Made by a program: the position numbers and the translations under genes
Source of the DNA: Flammula alnicola
Lineage: Eukaryota > Basidiomycota > Agaricomycetes > Agaricales > Strophariaceae
Length of the DNA: 64,000 bases
Direction: 5' to 3'
NCBI GenBank assembly: GCA_015499995.1
Contig: JADNRV010000011.1
Coordinates: 473,851-537,850 of the forward strand
The notes under the pieces: generated by a model
The model's database searches: none
The model's input: only the letters and a program-made list of their open reading frames with translations
What the model was told of the DNA's origin: nothing
Shown here: piece by piece, positions 43,901 to 56,718 of the stretch
Numbering within the stretch: position 1 is the first letter of the stretch
Layout: every line of letters begins with the position of its first letter

Positions 43901-45275
43901 GCAAGTGTTTGAATGAGATGTCACCACATAATGAATGGCTCAAGACAACGCGTGAATGCACTGGCTTCGAGGAAACGAGTATCGCTATTTAAATGATTGC
44001 GGGGATATGGTTATCATATCGATCCGTCCTCGCGAATTCGAAGCGATGTCGACCTACGCCCAAGTACGTAAATGAGAACCGCCTACCGTTTCCGTTGGAA
44101 TTGTTCAGGTACGTCAGATGGACCAAAGTTGGACGCTTGATTTGCTGATGAGAATGAGAATTTATAGACTCGTCATTCCTGGGGCGCAACGTTACTGCCA
44201 GGATTAAACGTCATTGTTTGCCTGTATGAGAGTTCGAGGTAATTTTTTCGATAATCAGGGTGTCCGTTCCATCCGGGAAACGGTCTATATGGAAAAGTGG
44301 TCCTACATTTGCCAAGTCTGTACGGTGTAGCTTCAAGAAGGAAATTATATGAATCGCGAGTAGCCCATGATCCTAGTTTTCCTTGTCATGTTTAAAGGTA
44401 ATGACTGGCCATACCTAAGGCGGCGAAAATTGCCATCCTGTGGATGGCAAATGTTGCATTGGACACCACAGTATGTTGTCTGTAGATGGACAAAATCGAT
44501 CAGGGTAAACAGAGTAGACAGATCCGAGTCAATTCGGGAACTGATGATTTGATTTGCGTGCTGAGCATTGCTGAAAAGGCGCCAAAGAAGATAGGACTTA
44601 TGTAACGTAGCTTATGATATTAGGAAAGAGCAAGGCAAAAGAGATCCAGTGACCCTAGCCTACTAGAACATGGCAGCGGAGGGACATGCTGAGGTGCCAG
44701 CGCGGATATTATTTGGGTATGGGCAACTCGGAGACCTTGATATTCTCCTTACAACATAGTCTTATTTTCATCAGAGCATCAGACTACCAGCTGAGAGAGT
44801 TCGGAACTATGTATCTCGATCGACACACTGACAAGGCATCGACATCGAGGAAACTTTGCGCCAATGCATCCGATCCGGGGTAGTGATCGCTGAATTAAAG
44901 ACATGGCATCCCTTCCGTCAGAATGAAAGTCATTGCCACCCCCAAAAGGTTCGTAACGGAGAAGACGATGTGGACCAAGACTGAGAGAATAAATATGAGT
45001 ATGGCCACTTTCTTGTTCATTAAACTTCATTTTGACCAAAGATTGACCATTGGAAGAGATTGATAAAGGTCGCCAGATGAATGTGAGATCTCCTACTCCG
45101 AAGCGAAAGTTTCGAAGTTGAAGACTGTTAAGGCCTAGGATCTACCAGAGGTTCTCCAGAGTTCGATTGGTGGCAGTCGGCAAATGATATTGATAGACTC
45201 ACTGTGGTAAAATGGAGCACGTTAGAGGAGCATATGGTGGGAAAATCTGGTAGCCTGTCCTCCCGAACTGGAAAA
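40965..45275. other. Gene-poor stretch, 4.3 kb
   Basis: The first 700 bp is pyrimidine-rich plus-strand sequence, possibly G-alpha 3' flank. Beyond that only short frames occur. The longest, 42792-43169 (plus), is not recognisable. A strong hairpin lies at 42243-42268. I see no transposon ends. Confidence 0.45.
42243..42268. repeat. Perfect 10-bp inverted repeat with 6-base loop
   Basis: CCTGAAACCT, loop GTGGGT, AGGTTTCAGG. No T-run follows and no gene adjoins it, so its role is unknown. Confidence 0.85.
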
Positions 45276-45374
45276 GGTTCAATGGTCTAGTGGTTATGAT
45301 TTCTGTCTCACATTGCAGCTTGCTGAAGCTTGTAAGGACACAGAAGGTCTCCAGTTCGATCCTGGATTGAACCA
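45276..45374 (+). tRNA. tRNA-Val (CAC) with a 26-base intron
   Basis: Acceptor stem GGTTCAA (45276-45282) pairs fully with TTGAACC (45367-45373), and the discriminator is A. The D arm is GTCTAGTGGTTATGA. The anticodon stem TCTGT/ACAGA encloses loop CT-CAC-A...C, and the intron (45313-45338) sits just after position 37 as in nuclear tRNAs. The T arm is TCCAG-TTCGATC-CTGGA. TCTTTT follows directly as the Pol III terminator. Anticodon CAC reads GTG. Confidence 0.92.
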
Positions 45375-46046
45375 TCTTTTGCTGCGTATTTTTTCTTCTT
45401 CTTCTTGCGCAATCAGGATTATTCCTTTTTGGGAATTCTTTTTATCGTCCGACGGTCAATTGCTCCTCGCTGCTCTTACTTTCGTAACCTGAGCATTTAT
45501 CAACCCAGGTCTCTTCACCTTTCACGGAATTATCGTCGATACCAATTGTTATTGTGCCCAACTATGCAAACGTTGACAGAAAAGATGGAACATGGCCGTG
45601 GTCCTCTTGAGAGTCTCGGTCCGATCTGAGGCTCTTCGGGAATCGAGATTATCACCTCTTTGCCCAGGTCCGCATTCATGTTACTCCAGTTTCGAATGTT
45701 CAAGCCCTCATGCATCATGAATCGAGAAGGAGCCCCGAGACCAGCTGTCAAAGATTCAGTGAGTCTGAATCGCTGCTTGATGTTTAGGGAAATGCGGTAG
45801 GCTTTGACCCTGACTGCCATACTTATCAATGTCGATATCAGGGGCGCTAGTTCTTTTTCTCTACCCCAGGCCTCAAGGTTTAAGCGTGCCGATGGGTATT
45901 TAGTTGCTGGAAGCAGGGAACCTTGCTCCCAGAATACCCACTTGAAGAGTCTGCCGATCAGATATTTCACACATCTTCCTGGTAGGTCCCAGCTCCTGGC
46001 ATTTCTGTTGTCTATCTCACTATCAGACTAGAAGAATAAACCTACC
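45375..46046. other. Intergenic between tRNA and F-box gene, about 670 bp
   Basis: A minus-strand frame of 146 codons (45970-45530) is open here. It has no recognisable motif and its composition is not convincing, so I leave it uncalled. The plus strand from about 45970 should contain the F-box promoter. Confidence 0.4.
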
Positions 46047-47475
46047 ATGGCGGTTTCCATCGATCTACCGCAAGAAACACTCGAAGAAATCATCGATTTT
46101 TTATTTGAGGACCGCGAAGCTCTTCTAGCGTGCAGCCTTGCGTCGCGAAAATTGGTGCCTGTGTGCCGATTTCACCTCTTCTCCGAGGTGACGCTGGAAT
46201 CCAACAGGGTCTGCCGCTTTTTAGAGCTCCTGGATGTTCCTTGGAGCAGCTTCGCGAATACCGTGTCCAGAATCGTCATCACTGGACCCCGACAGCTAAA
46301 GCCATTGTCCCGAGCTCAAGCAGCCGCCATGCGACCAGAATATGTTCCTGAAGACAATTCGCGTCTTCGAGAGCGTCTGGCCGGTGTGACGTCGGTTCGC
46401 TTTATCAACCTTTGTCCAGGAGATATTCCAGTGTCCTTTTGGCGTTTGCTCGAGGAGATGAAGGCCATTAAGGCGATAGAAGCTCATCGAGTGGCGTTCC
46501 GTTGCCCCACTAATTTCTTCGGCTATCTCTCCTCACTTCCTCTCCTAGAGTCGCTATCTATAACTCGACCGGCTATGACACTCGACTCTCGATGGGAGCA
46601 ACACCTTGGCGATGATCACCTGACAAGCCGCCCACCAGGCAATCTTTTCCGCGTGCCTTTATTGGACATCCGGAGATTGTCAGATATGCCGGGCCATCCT
46701 AGCATGGGCATTTTGGCTGGTTTAGCTGTACTCGGATGGTTGTTGGATAAAAACCCAATGCCATCTGTGCATTCGCTCAGGTTCAACCTCGACTGCGACC
46801 AAAAAATGACCACCTTGTTGAGAAGTTATTTCGACAACAACGGTTCTACCATAAAGAAATTGTGGATTACACTGCCGGCCACTCTCAATGGTGAGCTTTA
46901 CTCTGTTTGCCGATATTTTGAGCAATTTTATTAATGCAGATAATACAACTACAGTCTTACGAGACATGCCTATGCTCGACTTCAGCCAACTTACGGAGGT
47001 CCGCTGTCTCCACATCGAGGGACTGCTCATGAGCCATCAATCAAGTGCAGGGACACTTGAAACCTTCTTCCGTGCATTTTTCAACCAACTCTTCTCCTCG
47101 TTTACCACGTCCTCAATCATCAGCACGAAGAAAATACCCACATCACCACCCATCCGCAGAATATCCGTCTCTCTCACCCTCGATGCCAAGGGCACCTACT
47201 CCTTCTTTGGCATGCCCGACTATGCCGTCCTGCAGCCTCTTACCTGGTGCAAGCTGCCCTCTATTATTGAGGAGGCGCTCAGTCATTTCCCTGACAAGTT
47301 TGAGGCACTGGAGGTGCAGCTGAAGGTCAAATTGGCAGGAATCAATGATTCTCAGGCGCTAATGGCAGAAGAATGCGTGAGGTCGGGCGTGTGGAAGCGG
47401 TTTTCCGAGAAGTCCCACCTGCGCGTCGGATTCTTGCCCATTAACGGAGCTGACGGCGATGAGGATGGGGTGTGA
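46047..47475 (+). CDS. F-box protein, 459 residues
   Basis: Two exons (46047-46890 and 46940-47475) with a 49-bp intron join in frame to 460 codons. The N-terminal box is 'IDLPQETLEEIIDFLFEDRE', then 'ACSLASRKLVPVCRFHLFSE', the standard mushroom F-box, expected to bind Skp1 in an SCF ubiquitin ligase. The remaining sequence has leucine-rich segments (LSSLPLLESLSITRP, VHSLRFNLDCDQK) without clear repeats. It is not closely related to the F-box gene at 17821-19127. The first ATG in a good context (CTACCATGG) was used. Confidence 0.85.
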
Positions 47476-49834
47476 ATGTATGTTTTCAACTTCCCTGCCT
47501 GTGTGACGATTTAAAATGGTTGCTCATATGATTCGCTGTTAGATCGGATATCGCTTGCATTTGTACCCCCATTATATGCTATGCGACGCAGTCGCAGGGT
47601 AATCATGGACTTGGTATATATCTTCGGTCCTGTATCCGTTCATTTTCCCGCTTATCCCCTCTTTCTACTACCCTGCCTACATACCTATCGTGACCATTCA
47701 GCCAAACGTTCATTGGCACATGCTCGCTACTCCAGGCGGTAGTGTTTGACCTAGAGAGGGTCTTTACCTTCGCAAAATCTTTTTACTTCTGCTATGTCGG
47801 ACCTAGATTTTCCGAACTTATCGTTCTCCGTGTGCATAATCGTAAGCTGTAGTTTTATCGAATCTTTCAGATCTTATCTATCGTCTTAATATCTGTACAA
47901 GTGCCAGACTGTACTATTGTAGTTATAAAATGATTGTAGCTATAATGACATCATCGAACTGACAAATGATTGTTGCGAGATGGTCGTTACAGTTTGGCTA
48001 CACTCACAAGACCCGCGATATCGTAAACTTGAACCAAACTCATTCACATGTAAATATAGAATATGCCAGGTCGATAAACAAATGAAGCGATTTCAGTGAA
48101 TTTCCCTCAGGGAAAGCGGTGATAATCATGAAGTATGACAAAAGCTACCACAAGGTAGTATGCCGCGAGCAGCGCCGCGATACTTAGGTCGTTTACCCCT
48201 CTGAATCCTTTCCAAATTTCCAGAAAGTCCCTAAAATTGGCTTCACTCCAAGAATAGATCGAGTTAATGTCAAACAACAAGGCACTCACTGAAGGCATGC
48301 CCCTGGGCCTGGCAGGTGTGGCGTCGCTCTCCGAGACGTCCAGGTTCCATGGCCTTCCATATCGGCTCGTTACTTGTGTCTAACATTGTTCGCCGGTTCG
48401 ATTGCAGAACGAAATGGTTCGTCTTGTGTTATGGAAAGCTTCTATGAGTTTTTGCAAGTAGTCCGACAACGCCTCTGCCACTAACTAGTATATACATATA
48501 GTATAGATGTTTCGTTCAGTGTTTAGAATATAATAAGGACTCCTAAGCACGTAGACACATATGCTTTTTATGTCGAAACCTGCGAATCCCATAGTATGAA
48601 TCGCCTGTAACATGGCGCCTCCGTCACGGAAAACGCGCGCCTAATCTTTGAAGGCACATGTATGATTGACCGTCCTTGGGGAAACTCTTTCTGAGGAGCT
48701 ACAAAACAGCACTGGATTTATACATCGTCGAAGACGATGGCCCTTTCGTCCCCTCCAACCTTCAGATCGCAAGCCATGCCTGAATCTTCCCAAGGAATCT
48801 TTCCGCAAAGAATATTTCTACAGGTAATTCTCGGCAGGAAACTGGTAATATGCCATAATCCATATTCGGAACATTGTGTGATTGGAAGTAGATGGCCGTG
48901 CATGCGCAGCACCATTGCGACGGTTGCAAGGGGAAGAGTGGGTGTGTGAGTTGTCGGCTGATTCAAGTTCGAGCTAGATGACATCGGCGTCGAACGGGCT
49001 TAGAGAAATTATTTGTACCCCAAAAATCCATACTGAGATATACATATCGGCTCTGATGAGACGTATGGTGTGATCACTGTTGTCAAAGCTCCGACATCCA
49101 GTGCCAGTGAGAAGTAGAAGAGGGTCGGCAAGAGCCTGTCAAATTCCTTCAGTTCTGGTAATAAGACCAAAGTGCATATCCCAATGCATTAACCACCGCT
49201 TTATGCAGCAGCCATACAACGATTTGTCCGTTCTATGCTCTATGGTCAATGTGCTTCAATACTAATGTGGTCGTCAGGTGAAAACTCGGCCTAATTGCGT
49301 AAATATTTCTATTTTGGGACGTGCACCGCATGGGCCCAGGCCTTTGATGTTGCCGATGTTGCCCTACTACAACAGGTAGTAAATAGAGAAAGAAACAGTC
49401 AGCACTCAGCGCTTGGATTTACCTTGCTGCTTCGATAAATTTACAGTGCTTGAGGCCTTGTTAAGGCTTTCCCCTTCTTTCTGACTATCGCCCTCCTATT
49501 TGGTACTCTGACCAAACTCTGACCGCACATTCCTCCTCACGTTTCTCTACACCGCGCTTTACAGACGAGTATCACTACGTGCCATCACCGTCACGTTTTT
49601 TAAGTCTTCCAGCATACCCTGAAGGGTGGGCAGCGTTTAACGTTTAACTATTAGACCGGCATCTTACTGAGGTCCATTGTAAGGAAGCGAGAGACATAAT
49701 CAATTCTACACCAGATCACCGACTTTAACAAAGACTTCAAGACATAAAACAAAACCCAGGCGGAACTGTGACTTTATACGCGTAATGTAACCAATGTATA
49801 CGACGGAAAGAACTCGCTCCAATGGAGGAGAAGC
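47476..49834. other. Gene-poor stretch, 2.4 kb
   Basis: Two minus-strand frames, 48298-48107 (63 codons, one hydrophobic segment LSIAALLAAYYLVVAFVIL) and 48984-48718 (88 codons), are open but unrecognised and lack convincing partner exons. Otherwise nothing seen. Confidence 0.4.
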
Positions 49835-50615
49835 TTAGGGAGCAATGCAAACAGGCGGAATGGTAGGATACAGCGGGCTGGGAACGCAAATCTGCTGGTA
49901 GAGTGTGATGGAATTTCCGACCGAAGTATTGAGGGAAGCAGCGCCAGTTTGAACGTCGTCCGCTTTGGTCGGAATCAAGTTGATCATGCTGATTGCGAAA
50001 CTCTGCATGGTATTCAGGGTTAGCATAGTCCCAAAAGTCTCGTATATTGGAAAGAAAGACCAACATCGACTATAGCCTCAAGGCTCCTCAGAGCCGCTGC
50101 AATGGGGGCAGTGGCACCGAACTGAGCAAAGACGCTGTGTTTCCCGATGACAGTGGACAGAAGGTCCTGGTGGACTTGAATGAACTTTGATTTCAAGTTC
50201 TTGTCAGCTCCTAGTAAGACATCTTGTGATGAAAGGCGGTGCTTACTGCAGTTAATGCTGCGACAACTACCGTCGCATCTGCATCGTCGTAAGCAGGAGT
50301 TGCGTCCATAGCGGTGACATCTCCAGAGAGGTCATTAATGATGTTGGAGAAGCCGCCAGTGAGTGTCTATGTAAAAAATGTGTGAGCAAAAACGGTGTGC
50401 ATAAGTGGCAGAACATGAACACAAACATTGGCGGTGGTCTGGGCCTGTTGGGGAGTGGGGGTAGTGGACAGGGAACCGACGGCTGTGTTCAAATTTCCAG
50501 AGATTGTGGTCACAATTCCGATGTTGGTGACCACTTGATCTGGAGTCAAAGCAGCAGCAGCGCTCTGGACGAGCATGAAAGTAGAGAGCAAAGCGAAGGC
50601 TGGGCGGAACAACAT
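49835..50615 (-). CDS. HsbA-family (hydrophobic surface binding protein A) secreted protein, 198 residues
   Basis: Four exons (50615-50427, 50366-50247, 50184-50065, 50002-49835) join in frame to 199 codons, all introns phase 0. The signal peptide is 'AFALLSTFMLVQSAAA'. The mature part is helical and Ala/Thr-rich: 'DQVVTNIGIVTTISGNLNTA', 'VHQDLLSTVIGKHSVFAQFG' and 'APIAAALRSLEAIVD'. It ends with a conserved Cys pair region (QQICVPSPLYPTIPPVCIAP). HsbA of Aspergillus binds hydrophobic surfaces and helps recruit hydrolases. The start is fixed by the signal peptide. Confidence 0.9.
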
Positions 50616-50693
50616 GGTGAAGAGATTCTGCGATGATAGCGAAAGACTGCGAATACTTGGGGTGTTGGAGAAAAAATCACGAAAAGAGTCCTG

Positions 50694-50701
50694 CTTTTAT
50701 A
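50694..50701 (-). promoter_or_regulatory. TATA box, HsbA gene
   Basis: TATAAAAG on the minus strand, about 80 bp upstream of the ATG at 50615. The position and perfect motif suggest a strong regulated promoter. Confidence 0.6.
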
Positions 50702-51829
50702 CGCCCATGTCTCCCGGGCTTTTTTTTTGACGGTGTTCATGTGTGTTATCAGTTCCATTCACAACCGAGAAGGATCCGTTATTCGCTTCGTTGATGATTC
50801 AGAGGTACGGGAATAAGTCATTCCCGGATTCAACTAGGGTAGAATACTCACATGTCGAATATATAGAATGGTTTGTAGAGAAGTAAGAGACTCGGTCTTG
50901 TGAGGGCAGAGGGGACCTTGGACGTAGTACCGAATAAAGAGAACGTTCGTCTTCAAATATTTGGAAATTAAGAAAAATAGGATCTTCTAGCTGCTTTCCT
51001 CCTTCGTTTTCATAAAAACCGTCCATGCTAGCTAGAAGAGGCCACTCTCAGAAATATAAAAATAGATAGCAAGTTGGACGACTTACCTCGATATCATTCC
51101 AGCTGTAACCTGTCCGAGCTCGCCATGACATTCAAGCCCCGACTCTTCCATAATAAGGACACGAATACGAAAGAGGTAGGACAATCAATACGAGAGACAA
51201 CGATGTTTCCTCGTGGTCGGGTCCTAAACATAAAAATTTCGTTGTTCAGCATAGCCAAACAAGAGGATGGCCATACGGAAGTAAAATCCAGTAATTTCCA
51301 AGGCAGTGGTTGGCGATTCATAATCAGATCTATTCCCTCACTTGCAGAACCTAGTCAGTGTCTGAGTCGGCCCTGTTAGCGAATGTCGTCGATAGCCGTC
51401 CACTCGAACATCAACTACGCCGGAACTCACCTCCAAAGGTTCGAAGTACTCGATCCAGTCATTTGCATAGTCACATAAATCTCGGGCCTCCAGCATGAGA
51501 TGTCGGGAAGCAAAAGATTCTACCCTTAGAAATGAAACATTTCGGATGCCCACATTCCAAGAGTGGCGTCCTGCATAATTTGATTTCCCGTACTGACATG
51601 AGATGGCATAAGTACTGTATCTTGAGATCCTCGTATCTGCAATGGGTATCGCTTTCAACATTTTTTTTGTTGCATTTGATAATCGAGGCGACTGTCAAAC
51701 GTCAATGAATATTATCTCAAGGTCCAGGATAACTGGTAATGATGCACGGGCATACCGGACTGCGGCCAGGCATTCCATAGAACGACCTTCACAAAACTCG
51801 ATTCATCTGATAATCCCATGAAGTCAATA

Positions 51830-52905
51830 GGATTAAATGCCAGGTAATACTTTCGCCTTTTCGAGGGGTTCGTTGTACGTCAGTCCTTGACGCCGCCTGG
51901 ATCCTAAGTGTGCACGATGGTATTGCATGTCGTGTGAATTCTCCGAGTCGATAGGTGTTCTCATGAAATTCTTGTCCAAGTAAAGCTGCATGTCCCGCTC
52001 CGGAGTCCATCATGATGGGCTCGAAGTTTCCAAGTTCAAACTTCAAGAGACTTTGTGTTGAGCATTTCGGTTGGCCGATCATCATCAACGGTCGGAGGAC
52101 GGTTGCGGCAAGAGTTCACTTGGGGGCACTTTCTAGCATCGGCTCTTAGGTTCACCCAGGATTTATGATAGAGTATTTCCACTGCATCCGATCAAGTGCT
52201 GTCATAAGTAAAGGGAAGCCGTGGACGAGAAGAAAGACTTGTTTCGCACCTGGTTATTACGGCGCAGTAACTTCGGGCTCTCTCTCTTCATTGTGGCTGC
52301 TGAAATTTGGCTGAAATCGGGCTACAGAGTGGCCTTTAAATTTCCGCCATTGTGCTGGACGGCAGCGCACCGCCAGCAGATAATCGACCGCTGTCAGTTA
52401 TCGGTGCAGTCATCTGTTCGAGTAAGAAAGGTCCACGTTGTTTGCGCTTCATTGGAGGTACGGGTCGCCTCTTTTGCCCTGGCCTTGATGACAATAGTCG
52501 AAAGACGTCAAAACACTGGGTCATCCAAAAAAATTAAAGTCAATAGATGCCACAGGTCGTCCATACTAATTTCGCCTCTCCGCGGGGTTATACCATGACA
52601 GTTCTTGAATCGATCGGCGCTTCCTGAATCCTGACACGATGATATTGCACGCTGTGTGCGTCATCCATAGGTGTCGTCGTTAAATCCTTGTTCAATTGTT
52701 CCGTTTCGTGGGCTCGAAGGATTGAAAGTATAAGAGACTCCGGATTGGGCATTTCATTTACGCAATGATCGTCGAAGGTCGACGGATAACTGCAGCTTGA
52801 GGTTCTTGCTGGCGTTATCGACATCGGCTCTTGGATTCGCCCAGGATTCATAATATTTTCACTGCGTCAGAGTGGAGTCATAGGTAAGCCACGTAGTATG
52901 AGAAT
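51830..52905. repeat. Diverged direct duplication of about 370-400 bp
   Basis: Copies at about 51830-52240 and 52545-52905 share ordered matches. Examples are GAGGGGTT/CGGGGTT, CGATG.TATTGCA, ATAGGTGT, CATCGGCTCTT, CACCCAGGATT/CGCCCAGGATT and GTCATA.GTAA. Minus-strand reading gives weakly similar peptides in both copies, so this may be the rest of a duplicated gene. Confidence 0.6.
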
Positions 52906-53671
52906 TCGAAGAAGTAATTATTGCGCACCGCGTTAGAAAGGCTCATGCATATAGTCATCTAGCACTCCCTTCACCTGATTCTTTAGCTTAGGCCTGAGCT
53001 CTGTCAATACCTCACTCGAAATCCAGTTGCTGGAATCGGTCCACGCGTACGGTTTATTTACCTTTCTGCCCTTGGCAATCTCTGCCACTGTGCAGTGTCA
53101 CCGACACTATCGCCAGCAGTATTTCCCCCGATTGTGGATGCAGCCATTTGTGGGAGTGCAAGAAAGTTGTCCGAGTTGTTTGGATTCGTACATACGCCAC
53201 CGGCGATAGGCACCCGTTCAAGCCGATCTGAACTTTTTGCCCAGCTTGGCCGCCTTGGCCTTGACGCGACCCTCGACACCCCATCCCCCCCTTACACCAA
53301 CTGACGAATTTCGAGGCTCGGTCGGCGGTCGCTTTCGTTTCTCCTTTCCAGTGAAGCCACTCAGTGCGCAGTGCGCCCGAAACCTAGACCCGTGATCGAC
53401 GTTGACGGACCTTCCGGGAAAACCGGCTTGAGTCAGAAGGTTGCTTTCCACCGTGACATTCATCGCAAAAATCCAGATTTCGTCGATACAGCAACCATAT
53501 ATTGCTCGTACACTTTATAGGGCCTCATATCAACATTGACCTTAACCCGTAACCTTTCGACTTTGGACTTTTGCTTGCTTGCTTTCAAACAACCCATTCT
53601 GACCTCTACTCGCGCCGCCTTGGACTTGAAGAAGCTTGAATACGCAGAGCACAAAGCGCACAATTGTGAAT

Positions 53672-56186
53672 CGGATGTCGTTCTCACCCATCCACCGGAT
53701 CCGAGGGGCCAGTCCCAGCTGGCTTACAACAGGCGTCGGCGGCAGCGGTAGTGGAAGTGGAAGTGGAATTGATGGTGGGCCTGGAAGTGGTGGGCTTGGA
53801 AGTGGTGGGCTCGGAAGTGGCAGCGCGAGCGTTGGGAGCGTGGAGAGCAGACGCCACGAGCAGGAGCTAATCAATGCTTATGAGGCGGAGGAGGAGAGGA
53901 TCATTAATGTGCTTTCCCGGAAGCTCGAGCAGGTGAGTTGAGGTTCTTCGTCTTTTGGTTTTGGAGGGTTTTTTTGGCGCTTTTGTTTTCTTTGATGCCT
54001 TGATGCATGCTGCTCGAACCTTTTCTTCTCCTTTTTTTGGATCGGTTTCAGTCGGTGGAAGGCCACATCGTTTATTGGTATGGAGGACTGGAATCCTTCA
54101 GATTCGACAAGCGATGATGACGCAGTTGTACTTTTCACCCTAACGACAGCATCGATGGGCGGCATGTCATCCATTCGACTCGTTGTCCTTCTCGTCCAAA
54201 CCAACCTTCTTCTTTTCCTCATTTCTCCTTTTCTGTTTCTCAAACATATTTCTGGAAACTGATCAGTGCCTCCTATATAATCCTCCATCCAAATCAAAAC
54301 TCTAAAAGCTCCGCGAAGACAAGATCGACCTGGAAAACGCGCTCGAGGCCGAGTCGGAGAACCACGTGAATAAGCTCTCGAGGGAGCTCGGCGCGCTGAG
54401 GCAGGCGAACCGCGAGCTAGAGGCGCAGTTGGCGCAGCTGCAGGCCAAGCCTTCGGGTGCTTCGGGTGGTACTTCGTCGGCGGCCGTGTTGGCGTCTTCG
54501 TCACGGGCGGAGGTTACAGATGGGTCGAGACAGGACCAGGAGCCAGAGGAAGATGCAAAGAGTGCCTCGGTAGCGCGGAATCTCAGTAATCTGACGCTGA
54601 ATTCGAGCAACCTGAGGGAGCCGAGTACGGCGCTGATGTTGCAGGCGATGCAGAGGGAGAACGAGACGCTGAGGAATAGGCTGGTGGATACGGAGCGGGA
54701 TTATGTTAGAGTGTCGAGGTTGAATGAGGTATATAGGGAGGAGTTAATCGAGCATCGCAGCAGGGTGAGTTCTTGTTTTCTTTTAAATCCCACTTCTGCT
54801 TTTTCAAATGTTCGTTCTTTTGCCATGTATTGACCTTGTGAATATTCGCAGCTCGGACTCCCAGTAGACAACCTGATTGGACTGACACAGTCGGACCGCG
54901 ACCCTTTCGCGCACCCAACGCACCACCGTCGATCGCGTTCGTCGTCTGCGTCGTCGTCTCCCTCTGCGTCCCTGGGCGGGGGTTATTATCCGCCGTTCTA
55001 CGGCTTCGTAGGAGGGGCATATGCAAACCCTCCAGTGACCTCGAATAGTCATATTACGAATGGACACGGACATGCAGGATACCAACACCAATACCAATAT
55101 CAACACACTTATTCGAACTCGAACTCGAACGCGAACTCGAACACTTCTTCGCCGTCAACGTCGGCGTTCCATGTCCCGTCGAGCTCGTATGTCCCCCGCG
55201 GGCTGAGTTTGGGTGGTAACGGCACGAGTAGCATCGCGACCGCGTCTACTAGCACACAGGCGCCACCGTCCCAAGCGCATGGAGTGCCCATCCCGCGACC
55301 GCCGTCGCAGATCCAACCCCTGGTCCACGCACATACGACCGTCGTAGCATCCTCCACGTCGGGCTCGCCGTACCCCCTCTCGCCATACTCCGCGTCGGGG
55401 GCGTCCTCTTCCTCGGATTCGTACGCGAATGAGGGAAGGTACTCAGGCTCGGGTGCATCGGTGGCGAACCCGGCCAGCTTTGTCAGCGTGTCAACCAACC
55501 TGACGAGTCCGCCGAGTTCGTTGTCGTTTGGTGGTGTGGGTGGTATAAACGGGATGGGGATGGGGGGTATGCTGGGTGGGACAGGGACGGCGGCGTATGG
55601 AGTGCCGCAAAGGGGGTTGTCGTACCCCTCTGTTCCGCCCCCTTCTTTGTCGTCGAGCTTTGGGAGCCCGACGGTGCCGTTCCATATTCCCCATCGAGGA
55701 GAGAGGGACGCGTCGTTGAGCCCTGTGGAGCCGCTCAGTCGGAGGGAGTCTAATGCAGGGATGGGCGGCGGTGGTGGTGGAGCCGGTTCCAGTCAGGGCT
55801 CTATCTCAAGGAGGGGCAGTCATGGGGGCGGCGGTGGTGAGCGGCGTGTGGTCGAGACGGGGAGTCTGCGAAGGGCGAGCTTTGATCGGGGCGCCGGGAT
55901 CCCGATTGGGGGCAGGGTGGCGGAGACGGGGTCTTTAGTTGGAAGGAGCAGGGCTGGGAGCGTGAATTTGGGTTTGGGGCATGGGGCGTTGCCGGAGACG
56001 GTGGATGAAGATGAAGTGGATGATACAGAGGGCATGGAGCTCGAGGTGGATGGTGGCCAGGGGGAGAGCGAAGAAGGGCCAGAGATGTTGGACGCGGCCG
56101 GATATTCGCGGCCGACGGCGACGGCGAGCACAGTCAGTGGGAACGGCGCTGACTCGGAGGGTGTCCCGCCCGCTAAGTCACGCTGA
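53672..56186 (+). CDS. CCDC6-like coiled-coil protein, 683 residues
   Basis: Three exons (53672-53932, 54309-54764, 54852-56186) join in frame to 684 codons. The first intron is long for this window (376 bp). A Gly/Ser repeat segment (residues about 20-55) precedes a coiled coil with CCDC6 phrasing: 'EEERIINVLSRKLEQ', 'LREDKIDLENALEAESENHV' and 'NKLSRELGALRQANRELEAQ'. A second short coiled coil reads 'QRENETLRNRLVDTERDYVR'. The C-terminal 440 residues are Ser/Gly/Pro/Asn-rich and disordered, with SRRESNAG, SRRGSHGG and RRASFD-type basophilic-kinase-like sites. CCDC6 relatives are scaffold proteins linked to PP4 and checkpoint control; the fungal role is unknown. Confidence 0.8.
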
Positions 56187-56718
56187 TTGAGTTTGAGAAT
56201 CAAAGAAAAAGTTTTTTCCTTCTTGTGCTGTACTAGGTATTCTTTCGTTTTCTTGCTCATGTTGCGTGCCTTGGCGTTGGCATGCGACGCTTCTTGTCCG
56301 TGTAACGGTATATATATATCTAGCCGTATCTCCTGCAATAATGGAACTCTAATGCACCCAAAGCCTAGGACGCGCGTTACCATCAAACATGCGTCAATGG
56401 AAGCGATCAAAGTCGCGCACCACGGCCCCATAAAAGGCTAATGATCATCATGTGACACCGACGGTGGCAGTGCATTACGGCAAGACCCCGGACGTAGGGC
56501 GGGCGATCTTGGTGATGTGATTGGCGGGATTGTGATGTGGCCGGGGTCCATGAGCTTCTTGCATTGTTCCTCTGCCCGCCATTGTTCTGGGGCGGGCGTA
56601 CGGAAGCGGAAACACGGGCGACGCGTGAGTCACACTGACCCCGCGCTGCTATAAAAGCAGACTACTTTTGACGTGGCGTGCCCTTTTCTCCACCCACGAC
56701 AATATACCTTACCTTACC
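56187..56718. other. Intergenic, 532 bp, with promoter of the Hsp20-like gene
   Basis: Contains the 3' end of the CCDC6-like gene and an upstream region with GC-rich stretches near 56480-56600, then a TATA box at 56650. No separate gene seen. Confidence 0.5.
56650..56657 (+). promoter_or_regulatory. TATA box, Hsp20-like gene
   Basis: TATAAAAG lies 69 bp before the ATG at 56719. A strong TATA box fits an inducible gene. Confidence 0.6.

Larger units (their letters stand above)
50616..53671. other. Gene-poor stretch, 3 kb
   Basis: Besides the HsbA promoter and the diverged duplication, two minus-strand frames (51661-51338 and 51321-51094) look like pieces of one former gene joined at a GTGAGT donor near 51430, but I cannot name it. 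53100-53670 shows no gene. Confidence 0.4.

Noticed and set aside
45530..45970. Minus-strand 146-codon frame
   Set aside because: Open but with no recognisable motif, and it would share a short promoter with the F-box gene. I cannot support it as a gene.
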